Origin: Nocardiopsis mwathae | Lineage (GTDB): Bacteria > Actinomycetota > Actinomycetes > Streptosporangiales > Streptosporangiaceae | Assembly: GCF_014201195.1 (NCBI RefSeq) | Contig: NZ_JACHDS010000001.1 | Span: 1,674,001-1,738,000, forward strand | Length of the DNA stretch: 64,000 nucleotides | Reading direction: 5' to 3' | Part shown: piece by piece, positions 28,149 through 37,290 of the stretch | How the letters are laid out: every line of letters starts with the position of its first letter | Position numbering within the stretch: position 1 is the stretch's first letter | Translations under genes and position numbers: made by a program | The notes under the pieces: generated by a model | Databases searched by the model: none | What the model was told of the DNA's origin: nothing | What the model saw: only the letters and a program-made list of their open reading frames with translations

Positions 28149-29786
28149 TCAACCCAGGGTACGCGGCCGGTTCCGGTCGATGATGGTCCGGGTGTCGGTG
28201 CCGCGGGGCAGGGTCCCGAAGACGTGGCCCCACTCGCCGCCGAGGCGCGAGCCGACGAAGGCGTCGGCGACGGGCGCCGGCGCGTGCCGGAGCAGGAGCG
28301 ACGCCTGCAGGGTCAGCGCCATGAGCTCCACGACGCCGCGCGCCCGGAACTCCGCCTCCTCCAGGTCACCGAGCTCGGAAAGCAGCCGCTTCACGGCCGT
28401 GTCGTAGCGGGCGTCGGCGCCCTGGGCCCGGCCGAGCTCGGCCAGGAACGCCTCGACGGAGGCGGGCTGCCGGGCCATGGCCCGCAGGACGTCCAGCGCG
28501 GCGACGTTGCCCGAGCCCTCCCAGATGGAGTTGAGCGGCGACTCGCGGAAGAGGCGCGGCATGCCGGACTCCTCGACATAGCCGTTGCCGCCGAGGCATT
28601 CGAGGGTTTCGGCGGCGTGGGCGGGGAGGCGCTTGGTGACGTAGAACTTGCCGACGGCCACCGCCAGGCGTCGGAACGCGGCTTCGGCCTCGTCGCCCCG
28701 GATTGCGCGGTCGGCGGCCCCGGCCAGGCGCATCATCAGCGTCGTCGCGGCCTCGGACTCCACGGCCAGGTCGGCCAGGACGTTGCGCATCAGCGGCTGC
28801 TCGATCAGGAGGCGCCCGAAGGCCTGGCGCTCACCGGCGTGGTGGAGCGCCTGCAGCAGCCCCGCGCGCATCCCGGCGGCCGACCCGATGACGCAGTCGA
28901 GGCGGGTGCCGTTGACCATCTCGATGATGGTGCGCACGCCCCGGCCGAGCTCGCCGACGGGCCAGGCCAGCGCGCCGTCGTATTCGAGCTCGGCGGAGGC
29001 GTTGGAACGGTTCCCGAGCTTGTCCTTGAGCCGCTGGATGTGGAGGGGGTTGCGCGTGCCGTCCTCCAGGACACGCGGCACCAGGAAACAGGTGAGGCCT
29101 TCGGGAGCCTGGGCCAGCGTCAGGAACAGGTCGCCCATGGGGGCCGAGGTGAACCACTTGTGCCCCGTGAGCCGGTAGGAGCCATCAGCCGAAGGTACGG
29201 CCCGCGTCGTATTCGCACGGACGTCGGAGCCACCCTGCTTCTCCGTCATCGACATCCCGGCGAGCAGCCCCTGCTTGCCCAGCGGCGGGCGCAGGCCGAA
29301 GTCGTAGGTGCGGGCGGCGAGTAGCGGCTCATATCGGTCGGCCAGCTCCGGAGAATGCCGAAGCGCGGGCACCGCGGCATAGGTCATCGAAATCGGACAC
29401 CCGTGCCCGCCCTCGACCTGTGACCACGTGTAGAACTTCGCGGCGCGGGCCACGTGTGCGCCGGCGCGGTCGTCGGCCCAGGGGGCGGCGTGCAGCCCGT
29501 GGGAGACGGCGGTGTCCATCAGGACGTGCCAGGCGGGGTGGAAGTCGACCTCGTCGACCCGGTGCCCGTAGCGGTCGTGGGTCCGCAGCTGCGGCTCGTT
29601 GACGTTGGCCTGCTCGCCCCAGGAGCGGGCGCGTGCGGTCCCGGCCAGGCGGCCGATCTCGTGCAGTTCCTCGGCGGCCCACGCGGCACCTTCGCGCTGC
29701 AAGCCCTCGGTCAGCGCGGCATCGGCGGCGACGTCGTAGTCCTCCAGGGGAGAGGCTTGGTTGAACACCTCGTGCGTGGGGGGCAT
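28149..29786 (-). CDS. AidB-like acyl-CoA dehydrogenase family protein
   Basis: Flavoprotein of 545 residues. It starts THEVFNQASPLEDYDVAADA, the typical AidB N-terminus. FAD/acyl-binding blocks include MSMTEKQGGSDVRANTTRA and GHKWFTSAPMGDLFLTLAQA. The C-terminal domain has FRESPLNSIWEGSGNVAALD. E. coli AidB is induced by alkylation damage and binds DNA; whether this protein does so is unknown. ATG 29786 is chosen because upstream codons read through the palindromic repeat at 29903. Confidence 0.9.
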   Translation of the reverse strand: MPPTHEVFNQASPLEDYDVAADAALTEGLQREGAAWAAEELHEIGRLAGTARARSWGEQANVNEPQLRTHDRYGHRVDEVDFHPAWHVLMDTAVSHGLHAAPWADDRAGAHVARAAKFYTWSQVEGGHGCPISMTYAAVPALRHSPELADRYEPLLAARTYDFGLRPPLGKQGLLAGMSMTEKQGGSDVRANTTRAVPSADGSYRLTGHKWFTSAPMGDLFLTLAQAPEGLTCFLVPRVLEDGTRNPLHIQRLKDKLGNRSNASAELEYDGALAWPVGELGRGVRTIIEMVNGTRLDCVIGSAAGMRAGLLQALHHAGERQAFGRLLIEQPLMRNVLADLAVESEAATTLMMRLAGAADRAIRGDEAEAAFRRLAVAVGKFYVTKRLPAHAAETLECLGGNGYVEESGMPRLFRESPLNSIWEGSGNVAALDVLRAMARQPASVEAFLAELGRAQGADARYDTAVKRLLSELGDLEEAEFRARGVVELMALTLQASLLLRHAPAPVADAFVGSRLGGEWGHVFGTLPRGTDTRTIIDRNRPRTLG

Positions 29787-29800
29787 GGGCGACGCCGTCC

Positions 29801-29820
29801 TTTCCGAACGTTTCCGAACG
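29801..29820. repeat. Tandem decamer TTTCCGAACG x2 upstream of the AidB-like gene
   Basis: Two exact copies of a 10-base unit lie 15 bases upstream of the start codon, followed by a related CGATTCGG. Position fits a regulatory site or 5' leader element. Which factor, if any, binds is unknown. Confidence 0.4.
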
Positions 29821-29902
29821 CGATTCGGTTTCAGAGCCGACTTCACCCTAGCGCGCCCCGCCCCCACCTCTCCACACCCGACCTCCCCTTCCCCTGACCT
29901 CC

Positions 29903-29966
29903 GTTGATCTCGGAGATACTGGGGTGAAAATCGCCGCGGAGACCCCAATATCTCCGAGATCAACGA
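29903..29966. terminator. Palindromic terminator, dispersed repeat copy 2
   Basis: Arms 29903-29926 and 29943-29966 match over 23 of 24 positions. The element is homologous to 5097-5164 in the reverse orientation, including the loop (GATTTT on one strand). It follows the methyltransferase stop codon on the minus strand by 24 bases and precedes the AidB-like gene. Confidence 0.75.
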
Positions 29967-29990
29967 GGGGGGCGGGGCAGCGCGGGGGGA

Positions 29991-30794
29991 TCAGGGCGTG
30001 CGCCCCACCGCGCAGTACTGCAGGACCTCGGCGGCGTCGGCGTTCTCGGGGGCGGGCCTCCAGTGCGAGCATGACACGATGCCGGGGTCCAGCAGCTCCA
30101 GGCGGCGCATGAACGCGGCGAGCTCCCTGGGGGAGCGCAGCTTCTGCGGGGTCGCGCTGGTCTCGTTCAGCCGCCGGATGGCCTCCTCGGTCCTGGCCCC
30201 GCCGACCTCGGCCGTCGGGTGGGCGATGGCCAGGTAGCTGCCCGCGGGCACGGCGTCGAGGAGCCGGTCGACGATGGCGTGCGCTTCGTCGTCGTCCAGG
30301 ATGAAGTTGAGGATCCCGAGCATCATCACGGCGACGGGTTGGTCGAAGTCGATCGTGTCGGCGGCCTTCGCCAGGATGCGGTCCGCATCGCGCGCATCGG
30401 CGTCGATGTACTCGGTCGTGCCTTCCTGAGCGCCGACCAGGAGGGCCTGGGCGTGCAGCAGCACGATGGGGTCGTTGTCGACGTAGACGACCCGGGACTC
30501 GGGGGCGATGCGCTGGGCGACGGTGTGCGTGTGGTCGACGGTCGGCAGGCCGGTCCCGATGTCGAGGAACTGCCGGACCCCGGCGTCGTCGGCGAGAAAG
30601 CGAACGGCCCGCGCCAGGAACGCCCGATCCTCCTGCGCGACTTCCCTAAGATCCGGCTGCAACTGCAACGCCTGCCGCACAGCTTCCCGGTCCGCGGCGA
30701 AGTTGTCCTTCCCGCCCAGCAGGTGGTCCCAGAACCGCGCGGAGTGCGGCACGGTGGTGTCGATCTGCGGCGGCAGGTCGGAGGTCTCGCTCAT
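29991..30794 (-). CDS. SAM-dependent methyltransferase, DUF574 family
   Basis: 267-residue actinobacterial methyltransferase-like protein. The family opening IDTTVPHSARFWDHLLGGKD is clear. The SAM site is RQFLDIGTGLPTVDHTHTVA with the acidic ribose ligand in VVYVDNDPIV. A conserved MMLGILNFILDDDEAHAIVD segment follows. ATG 30794 has AAGGGAG eight bases upstream. Substrate is unknown; family members are common near XRE/DUF397 genes. Confidence 0.9.
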   Translation of the reverse strand: MSETSDLPPQIDTTVPHSARFWDHLLGGKDNFAADREAVRQALQLQPDLREVAQEDRAFLARAVRFLADDAGVRQFLDIGTGLPTVDHTHTVAQRIAPESRVVYVDNDPIVLLHAQALLVGAQEGTTEYIDADARDADRILAKAADTIDFDQPVAVMMLGILNFILDDDEAHAIVDRLLDAVPAGSYLAIAHPTAEVGGARTEEAIRRLNETSATPQKLRSPRELAAFMRRLELLDPGIVSCSHWRPAPENADAAEVLQYCAVGRTP

Positions 30795-30955
30795 CCACAC
30801 GCTCCCTTGCGTTTCACGGCGTATTCGACGCATTCGTCGGAGTCGGTCGGAATCCTACGCCCCTCGCAGGTAGCCTGAAAAAATCATGCGACACCCACCC
30901 AAACCCCCTGTTGCCGTCCGGCGGACGCCCCGATACGAAGAACAAGGAGCCATAG

Positions 30956-31429
30956 TTGGCATCAGGTCTCGACCTGCGTGAATTACAGGTGGGAATCTTC
31001 GGAACCCGCGCGGACCTGCACTGGTACCTGGAGGAGATCCGCACCCTCCTCGACGAGATGAGGAATCACGGCTCCCCGGAGCTCACCTACGACCTCCACC
31101 ACCTGGAAAGCGACGAACCGCTCTCTCCGGATGAAGCTGAGGAGGACGGGATGTCCGTCGCCGAGGGCTATGACGAACTCCCGGAACAGTGGCGCGTCGA
31201 GCATCCCAACGAAAGCCCTGGTAGTCGCACCACCTTCGAGGTCCGGGTGGGCTTGCTGAGCACGGAGGAGGAAGCCGATCACCTGGTTGACCGCCTCCCG
31301 GCCCTGATCTGCCCCGAAGAGTTCCACAAGGGCCCCTGCCACATGCCGTGGACCAGCAGCTGCCACCCTCCAGCCGGCGACGCCGACCGCGCCCGCTTGG
31401 AGGCCCGCTACGGCCACCTGCGCGACTGA
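30956..31429 (+). CDS. Hypothetical protein
   Basis: 157 residues from TTG 30956, which has AAGGAG six bases upstream. It is acidic in the middle (SDEPLSPDEAEEDGM). The C-terminal part contains CPEEFHKGPCHMPWTSSCHP, which has three Cys and two His that could bind a metal. No signal peptide or membrane helix. I do not recognise a family. Confidence 0.6.
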   Translation: MASGLDLRELQVGIFGTRADLHWYLEEIRTLLDEMRNHGSPELTYDLHHLESDEPLSPDEAEEDGMSVAEGYDELPEQWRVEHPNESPGSRTTFEVRVGLLSTEEEADHLVDRLPALICPEEFHKGPCHMPWTSSCHPPAGDADRARLEARYGHLRD

Positions 31430-31478
31430 AGCGCCCGGAGGTGCCATCGGACGGCACCACCGGTCGCGTTCGCGGGGT

Positions 31479-31724
31479 CTAGCACCAGACGAGCACGCCG
31501 CCGCGTCGGTCGGCGAACAGCTCGGGGTCCTGGAAGGAGAAGAGGTCCCTTCCGGTCAGGGGCCGCGCGATTCCGCCGCCCGCCGGGGAGGTCACCCCGT
31601 AGTAGGTGTGCACGAATTCCTCTGCGTCGTCGTCCCAGCAGTCGACATAGAACGCACGCGGGCGGTCGGACGCAGCGGGAGGCTGGTAGACAGGAACTGA
31701 ATCGAGGGGGTTGGTGTCCTGCAT
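31479..31724 (-). CDS. Small hypothetical protein
   Basis: 81 residues from ATG 31724. It has a Pro-rich start (DSVPVYQPPAASDRPR) and an aromatic, acidic middle (AFYVDCWDDDAEEFVHTYYG). It ends FADRRGGVLVWC with a C-terminal Cys. It is divergent from the XRE regulator. No known family; the small size and island location leave doubt. Confidence 0.5.
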   Translation of the reverse strand: MQDTNPLDSVPVYQPPAASDRPRAFYVDCWDDDAEEFVHTYYGVTSPAGGGIARPLTGRDLFSFQDPELFADRRGGVLVWC

Positions 31725-31940
31725 AGGTCCATCCTTCCTTGGTTCGTTAGGCCCGGGCGGTTGGTTGTCGAGGCCCTTCGCCCGGGCCGTCTGATCGGTC
31801 GAGCGGACGGCGCCGCAGTCCACGTCCGATTTCGCACGATTCTGCGACCACCGCCTCACTCTCTGTTAGAGTTGCACATACCAAAGGGTCAAACAAGCTT
31901 GTATTGAAGATCTGTGGACAACTCATGTGGGGGGTGTTCC

Positions 31941-32798
31941 GTGGGGGTTCGAAAAGCCAAGACAGCCACGCTTCGCAGTCGATGGCTCGGCCGTCGGCTC
32001 CGAGAACTCCGCGAAGAGACCGGCATGAGCATCGAGGAGGTGGCCGACTACCTCCAGCGTAATATGGGAACGGTCAGTCGGTTTGAAAATGGGATATATC
32101 CGGTAAGGCGGCCGGACATGTTGGCCATGCTCGATCTGTACGGGGTCAACGAGCCACGGCACCGAGACAACCTCATCAAGCTCAGTGAGAGTGTCTGGCA
32201 GACCGGATGGTGGGACGGTTTTCCCGACGAGTTCGAGGAGTTCGTCGACTTCGTTTGGTTGGAAGGGCAGGCGGTCGAACACATGCTCTTCGACAACACG
32301 GTCCTTCCTGGGCTGCTCCAAACGAGGGCCTACGCCGAAGCGGCCATCCGGACCGCCGAGTACAACTCACCGGAAAGTTTCGTCAGGCAGGGCGTCGAAC
32401 TGAGGCTGGCGCGTCAGCGACTCCTTGAGGCCGAATCTCCGCCGGTCATCAGGTCGGTTCTTGACGAGGCCCTCCTCCACCGTTGTGTGGGTTCCCCTGG
32501 CGTCATGAAGGAGCAGCTGCGGCATCTCGTCGACCTCGCCGGTCGTCCTGCGGTGCACCTGCGTGTACTGCCGTTCAGCGCGGGCGCCCATGAGAGCCCG
32601 ACCGGTGCCTTCAACCTGTTCCGGATGGTCGACCCTTACCCCGAGGTCGCATACGTCGAGACCCCGAAGGGGGCCTTGTACATCGAAGCGTCCGATACAG
32701 GGGCAATTCGTCAGATATACGATCGATTGTGGAACGCTTCTCTGACCGAGGAAGCATCCGTGGAGTTCATCTCACGCTTGATCGAGGAGTCAAAGTGA
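31941..32798 (+). CDS. XRE-family regulator with Scr1/DUF5753 domain
   Basis: Helix-turn-helix regulator of about 285 residues. HTH at residues ~12-70 (LGRRLRELREETGMSIEEVA, then NMGTVSRFENGIY). The C-terminal DUF5753 domain begins near FVDFVWLEGQAVEHM, with the diagnostic LPGLLQTRAYAEAAI. GTG 31941 follows a G-rich ribosome-binding site; GTG 31914 is possible. It is coupled by a GTGA overlap to a DUF397 gene. Such pairs are proposed to act as antitoxin/toxin-like or developmental regulators; the function here is inferred. Confidence 0.9.
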   Translation: MGVRKAKTATLRSRWLGRRLRELREETGMSIEEVADYLQRNMGTVSRFENGIYPVRRPDMLAMLDLYGVNEPRHRDNLIKLSESVWQTGWWDGFPDEFEEFVDFVWLEGQAVEHMLFDNTVLPGLLQTRAYAEAAIRTAEYNSPESFVRQGVELRLARQRLLEAESPPVIRSVLDEALLHRCVGSPGVMKEQLRHLVDLAGRPAVHLRVLPFSAGAHESPTGAFNLFRMVDPYPEVAYVETPKGALYIEASDTGAIRQIYDRLWNASLTEEASVEFISRLIEESK

Positions 32799-33043
32799 TC
32801 ACCCCCCTGACCTCGCAACAGCTCGCCGACACGGAGCTCGCGAGTGTCACGTGGCACATAAGCAGCTTCAGCACGAACGGCGGCGCCACGTGTGTCGAGG
32901 CCGGCCCTCTCAACGACGGCACCGGCCGCGTCGCCGTCCGGCACAGCCGCCACCCTGATGGCGCCGTGATCGTCTACACCCGCCAGGAGTGGGAGGCCTT
33001 CACCAAGGGTGTTCGGGTTGGCGAGTTCGATTTCACCGGGTGA
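32795..33043 (+). CDS. DUF397 domain protein
   Basis: 82 residues, starting GTG 32795 within the stop of the XRE gene and preceded by AGGAGT. The family pattern ASVTWHISSFSTNGGATCVE followed by VAVRHSRHPDGAVIVYTRQE is complete. DUF397 proteins are the usual partners of Scr1-type XRE regulators and may be small effectors. Confidence 0.92.
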   Translation: MITPLTSQQLADTELASVTWHISSFSTNGGATCVEAGPLNDGTGRVAVRHSRHPDGAVIVYTRQEWEAFTKGVRVGEFDFTG

Positions 33044-33219
33044 CGGCTGTTTGCCTTGAGTGGTCGCCGGGCGGCTGTTACAGGGCCGCTGTCTACGTCG
33101 GCCAACGGCAATTGATGCGATGATCTGAGAAGCTAAGCGTCGGGTGGCTGGTCGGGTGGCCGAGAGGCACCTGACGGGCAATCGAAACACAGTGAGTGGT
33201 TTGCGGGCTTTGGTTGGTA

Positions 33220-33284
33220 TGTCCAAATCGTGGGAAGTTGCATATTCGGTACCCTCGCCGGGATGAAACCGCAGGTCACCGAGT
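33220..33284 (+). promoter_or_regulatory. CRISPR leader, array 1
   Basis: From TGTCC to the first repeat is 65 bases, the same distance as at arrays 2 and 3. Shared elements are GAAGTTGCA near 33234 and CCGCAGGTCACCGAGT directly before the first repeat. This marks the left end as the acquisition end. Confidence 0.75.
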
Positions 33285-33426
33285 CTGCTCCCCGCGCACG
33301 CGGGGATGGACCCCCGGCCGGTTCCGTCCAGGACGCCGCGGACAACTGCTCCCCGCGCACGCGGGGATGGACCCCCAACGACGGTGCGTGTCATCAGTGA
33401 CGCCGACTGCTCCCCGCGCACGCGGG
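33285..33426 (+). CRISPR. CRISPR array 1, type I-E, 2 spacers
   Basis: Repeats of 29 bases at 33285-33313 and 33346-33374, both beginning CTGCTCCCCGCGCACGCGGG, with 32-base spacers (33314-33345 and 33375-33406). The third repeat keeps only its first 20 bases (33407-33426) and then diverges. The array lies 8.6 kb upstream of the cas genes and ends 55 bases before the stop of the lasso methyltransferase gene. Confidence 0.95.
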
Positions 33427-33481
33427 CTTGCTGTGGGCGGTGGCCACCGGGCACTGGTGGGCTCGACTGGCGATCGATCCA

Positions 33482-34564
33482 TCAGCGCTTGTCTTCACGA
33501 AGTACGGCGCGCGTCTCCCAGCCGTCACGTGTCCGGCGTAGCACCGGCTGAAGGTCCCCATAACCCGGTCGCCCGGCGGCCCGCCAGCTCTCGACCCACG
33601 ACCGCAGTGTGTCCAACGCGTTCTGGGTTCCGTAGTGGACCACATCATGGCGGAACACGCCGTCGGTGACGGTGCGGCGGAGCACCGCTGCCCCGTCGGC
33701 GTCCGCGTAGCCGACGTGCCACCCGGACGTCCCCATGCCGATGACGGTGATGTCGTCCGGGAACCCGGCGTAGAGGTAGCCGGTGAAGTCCTCGTCGGAT
33801 TCGGTGTCGTTCAGTTGCCGGTGCGGCGTCGTGGGAGCCGCAGCGATTTCCTCCAGCAGCCGCGCTGCCGCCTCAGCTCCGGTTTCCTGCCCGACCCTGG
33901 GGGCGCCGTCCTCCGCCCAGGCCGCCGAGATCCACCATGGGTTTCCGTCGGCATCTCGAATCAGGGCGTCGGCCCCGCGCGGCGGCACCAGCCATTGGTC
34001 CAGCGGTTCACTGTGCATCTCCACGTATCCGCCGGCTGCGAGGGACTCACCGATGATGCGCCTGTCCTCGGCCACGGACGCGGTGAGGATGGCATTGGTC
34101 CTCGCTCGGCCGGTGATCCGAACTGGAGTGATGATCACGGCGCCCGGCTCGGCCTGATCCGCCCACGCCTGTGGGAGCAGGTCCGGTGTCGTCCACGCGA
34201 CGATCCGGTCGAAGGTCCCGTGCCCTGGCGCGCCCTTGCCGCCATCGTCGGTGAGCAGCTGGATGTTCGCCCGGCCTTGACGAGCATGCAGTTCGCGTGC
34301 CCGCTCGATGAGCCCGGGCACCACGTCCACGGACACCACCGTGCCCACAGGCCCGACCAGCTCGGACAGCAACGCACCGGAGAAGCCGGAACCCGTGCCG
34401 ATCTCCAGCACGCGCATGCCCGGTCGAACGTCGAGCGTGTCCAGCGTCGCCGCGATGAGCCAGCAGGCGGTCGATTGTGTGACCAGGTTCCCGTCGGGGC
34501 GAAGCGTGTAGTAGTCCTCATCCACGGCCTCAAGGGCTGTCCGCACGGCCGGGCTGTAGCTCAT
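33482..34564 (-). CDS. Protein L-isoaspartyl methyltransferase homolog of the lasso cluster
   Basis: SAM methyltransferase of 360 residues, last gene of the lasso operon. The PIMT region has DGNLVTQSTACWLIAATLDT and the SAM site VLEIGTGSGFSGALL at residues 52-66. The ~150-residue C-terminal extension beyond a canonical PIMT is usual for RiPP-associated versions. In characterised cases (cellulonodin-2, lihuanodin) such enzymes methylate an in-ring Asp of a lasso peptide, which then closes to an aspartimide. The predicted core here has an Asp-Thr that could serve. ATG 34564; an upstream reading to 34720 is not supported. Confidence 0.88.
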   Translation of the reverse strand: MSYSPAVRTALEAVDEDYYTLRPDGNLVTQSTACWLIAATLDTLDVRPGMRVLEIGTGSGFSGALLSELVGPVGTVVSVDVVPGLIERARELHARQGRANIQLLTDDGGKGAPGHGTFDRIVAWTTPDLLPQAWADQAEPGAVIITPVRITGRARTNAILTASVAEDRRIIGESLAAGGYVEMHSEPLDQWLVPPRGADALIRDADGNPWWISAAWAEDGAPRVGQETGAEAAARLLEEIAAAPTTPHRQLNDTESDEDFTGYLYAGFPDDITVIGMGTSGWHVGYADADGAAVLRRTVTDGVFRHDVVHYGTQNALDTLRSWVESWRAAGRPGYGDLQPVLRRTRDGWETRAVLREDKR

Positions 34565-34610
34565 GAAGCAGGGCCTTTCCTCGCGTTGGGGGAGCTTGTC
34601 GGTTGGTCGG

Positions 34611-35030
34611 TCAGGTTTGAAGCAGAAGCAGGTAGGGGCGGTCTGGGGGCAGCGGTTCACCGATGGCACGGCCGTCCGCCTCGATCCAGGCGTGGGCGGT
34701 GTAGGGCATGAGGCGCGCACCGATGCACCAGACGACGCGTCGACGCATCAGCACGGCCGTGAGCGCGGCGGCGAGAGAGCCCTCCAGGCACGCGGCCCGG
34801 CCCGGAAACCAGCGGGCGGCCGCCCGGCTCGCGGCGACGATGGTCTGGGCCTCGGCCATGGCCGCTGGCTTCGGCGTGCTCCGGTTGAGGCGTCCGACGA
34901 CCGCTACACCGTGCTTGAGTGGAAATCGGAGCAACAGGATCGCGGCCGCGAATCCGAGGACGCCGAGGAGCCGATCCTTGAGGCGCAGCCGCTGAAGGTC
35001 TGGCTGCGGGAGTGCCATATGCGACGTCAT
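34611..35030 (-). CDS. Lasso peptide leader peptidase (B2 protein)
   Basis: Transglutaminase-like cysteine protease of 139 residues that removes the leader from the precursor. Catalytic Cys81 in AACLEGSLAAAL and His113 in AHAWIEADG, with Asp119 as likely third residue. The ATG at 35030 overlaps the stop of the B1 gene (ATGA). The N-terminal half is basic and hydrophobic, as in other stand-alone B2 proteins. Confidence 0.9.
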   Translation of the reverse strand: MTSHMALPQPDLQRLRLKDRLLGVLGFAAAILLLRFPLKHGVAVVGRLNRSTPKPAAMAEAQTIVAASRAAARWFPGRAACLEGSLAAALTAVLMRRRVVWCIGARLMPYTAHAWIEADGRAIGEPLPPDRPYLLLLQT

Positions 35031-35341
35031 CGGCGCCTTCCCCTGTTCGCCGTGCGGTCAAGCGGTATGAGCAGGCCGACGGCGTGCAGAGCGTGAACCA
35101 GACGGTGGGTGTCCCGACGCATGCGCGCCTCATCGACGCTCAGGGCCGGGGCCAACTCGTGGGGAATCTCAGTAAGGGGAACACCGTCGGCGATCTTCTT
35201 CCAGATCGCGGCGGCGGTCGGGTTGAGGCCGTAGAACTTTCCCGCCGCGAGGTCGAGTAGCACCGCCCCGTCCGCCTGTGCGGCGAAGTGCACGCTCGGG
35301 GAGGGCGAGAGGGCTGGAGGGAGAGAAGAAGTCGCGCTCAT
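35027..35341 (-). CDS. Lasso peptide RRE protein (B1, PqqD-like)
   Basis: 104-residue leader-recognition protein. The PqqD/RRE fold is indicated by AVLLDLAAGKFYGLNPTAAA followed by IWKKIADGVPLTEIPHELA. It should bind the conserved Tyr-Pro part of the precursor leader and deliver it to B2. Its ATG overlaps the cyclase stop by 4 bases, and its own stop overlaps B2. Confidence 0.9.
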   Translation of the reverse strand: MSATSSLPPALSPSPSVHFAAQADGAVLLDLAAGKFYGLNPTAAAIWKKIADGVPLTEIPHELAPALSVDEARMRRDTHRLVHALHAVGLLIPLDRTANRGRRR

Positions 35342-37212
35342 GGACGCTCCTCGGCTGAAACTGCGGACCGTGCTCCTGCGGGAACGTGCTCTTCGAGCCC
35401 GCGTAGCCAGATCTCGGCAGCGACGACGTCACCGAGGGCGGCCATCGCGGCCGGTCCGCCGTTGATGGCGCGGTCCAGCTCACAGAGAACGGCGCCTGGG
35501 CGGATGACGCCGAGGTCACCGAGCCGCGATTCGCGGAGCAGGGATCGCAGGTACGCGGAGTTGCGGCGCACACCGTGGTACTCGCACGAGCCGTAGTCGC
35601 CCTTCGTGCGCCGAGCGAACAGTTCCGGCGGAAGTGTCTCGGCCAAGGCGGACCGTAGGAGCGGTTTCGCCTGGTAAACCGATACACGATCGGCGGGGGC
35701 AACGGCGTAACAGGCATCGATGACCTGGTTGTCGAAGAAGGGGGCGGCGATACGCACGCCGAGCCGATCGGCGACGTCGACGAAAGCGCGTGTTGCCGCT
35801 CCGTGCCGCCAGAGCATCCGCCAACCGTGCGCGTCGACTTCCGAGGTGACCGGGGGTGCTTCCGCTGCGGCTGCTTGCAGTTTCTGGGCCACCGCCACTC
35901 GGGCTCCGTGTGTCGCCCACTCCGCGGCGTCGCTGAGTGAGGCCCACGTGATGCCGTCCTCCATGAGGGAAACCGCCGAACGCCGGGGCACGGAAGCGGT
36001 TGTCGTCGCCGGAGTTTCGAGTGTTTGGGCGAGTGCGTTGAGGGTGTCGTGATAACCGGTACGGGCGGTGCCGGCCGCGGCCCTGAGAACCCGGTGGACG
36101 GGGCGGTTTCGGAGCCGTGCCCATGCCCGGCTGTCGGAGATCAAGTGGGCGAGCCGCCGCCTCTGGAGCAGATCCCCCAGGTAGGTCAGCGGCGCCCCGA
36201 GAACGATGTCGCCGCCGTCGCCGACGAAATGCACCGTCGCTCCGGACACGAACGCAGGGGCGAGGCGGGCTCGGGTCCGTGCCCAGATCACCGTCTCCAG
36301 GCTCGGCAGGTCGGTGAACGGCGCGGCCCGCAGCGAGGTGAAGGGCAGAGCATCCGCGTCGCCGTGAACCACGACACGGTCCAGGGCCGGTTCACGGGTG
36401 GAGATGCGCTGCGCGTGGTCGATGTCGTCGTCATTGGCCGCGAAGTCGTCCGCGTAGGTGATCGTGCGAACTCGATGCCGGTGGCAGCTTGCGGCGAGCA
36501 GGGCCAGGGTGGAGGAGTCCAGTCCGCCACTGAGATCCGCCGTTACCTGCAGGGCGCCAGAGACCCGCTCTTCAACGGCGGTGAGCAAGGCACTGCGCAA
36601 AGCGTCCCCTGCTGCGGTCGGGTCCACCGGTTCACGCTCCAGTGGCCGATCTGCGAGGGAGATGTGCCGACCCTTCACGACGAGTATCCGGCCGGGCGAC
36701 AGCTCGGCCACACCGTGGAACAGCGAGCCGTCATTCAAGCCAGTGGTGAAGTCAGCGCATAACAGGCGAGCGGCGAGCGCGTTGCGATCGAGCTGAAGTC
36801 CGCTGTCGTACGCGAGGGGCAGTGGACTGGTCGCGAATTCGACGCTGTCCCGTCCGGGCCGGAACCAGATCCGGATGATCCCGGCTAGGTCCCCGGCGAC
36901 CGCCGCCTCTCCCCGGCTGTAGACGAGTACGCCATAGCGGCCGGGGAATCGAGAGATCTTCAACAACGCCGCACGAGCCGATGTCGCCCCGCTGAGTTCT
37001 CTGGCCACACAGACATCGGACGTGAGGCATTCACCGAAGATGACAGCCTTCCAACGGTCGACGTTCAGCTTCCGCAGCCGAGAAGTGGGCCGGTCTTCAG
37101 AACACCACAGTGAGCCGCGCCCCGAGCGATGCACCCGACCGCGGATGACATTCGAACCATAGGCAGCCGACACTCGACCGGTTCGGACGTCCATCGAATT
37201 CTGGATCTTCAC
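35338..37212 (-). CDS. Lasso peptide macrolactam synthetase (asparagine synthetase homolog)
   Basis: ATP-dependent cyclase of 624 residues that adenylates an Asp/Glu side chain and closes the ring. The C-terminal asparagine-synthetase domain has the PP-loop ADLSGGLDSSTLALLA (motif at residues 228-234). GATVHFVGDGGDIVLGAPL is a further ATP/Mg block. The N-terminal glutaminase-like domain lacks an obvious catalytic Cys start, as in other lasso cyclases. GTG 37212 is chosen because AGGAGG lies six bases before it; ATG 37194 is an alternative. Confidence 0.9.
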   Translation of the reverse strand: MKIQNSMDVRTGRVSAAYGSNVIRGRVHRSGRGSLWCSEDRPTSRLRKLNVDRWKAVIFGECLTSDVCVARELSGATSARAALLKISRFPGRYGVLVYSRGEAAVAGDLAGIIRIWFRPGRDSVEFATSPLPLAYDSGLQLDRNALAARLLCADFTTGLNDGSLFHGVAELSPGRILVVKGRHISLADRPLEREPVDPTAAGDALRSALLTAVEERVSGALQVTADLSGGLDSSTLALLAASCHRHRVRTITYADDFAANDDDIDHAQRISTREPALDRVVVHGDADALPFTSLRAAPFTDLPSLETVIWARTRARLAPAFVSGATVHFVGDGGDIVLGAPLTYLGDLLQRRRLAHLISDSRAWARLRNRPVHRVLRAAAGTARTGYHDTLNALAQTLETPATTTASVPRRSAVSLMEDGITWASLSDAAEWATHGARVAVAQKLQAAAAEAPPVTSEVDAHGWRMLWRHGAATRAFVDVADRLGVRIAAPFFDNQVIDACYAVAPADRVSVYQAKPLLRSALAETLPPELFARRTKGDYGSCEYHGVRRNSAYLRSLLRESRLGDLGVIRPGAVLCELDRAINGGPAAMAALGDVVAAEIWLRGLEEHVPAGARSAVSAEERP

Positions 37213-37290
37213 CGACACCTCCTTCGGATCGGTAGCCGTATCCGGTGCGATCCTGTGCGGCCCTGGTTGGGCCACACAGGTCGCCGGGGT

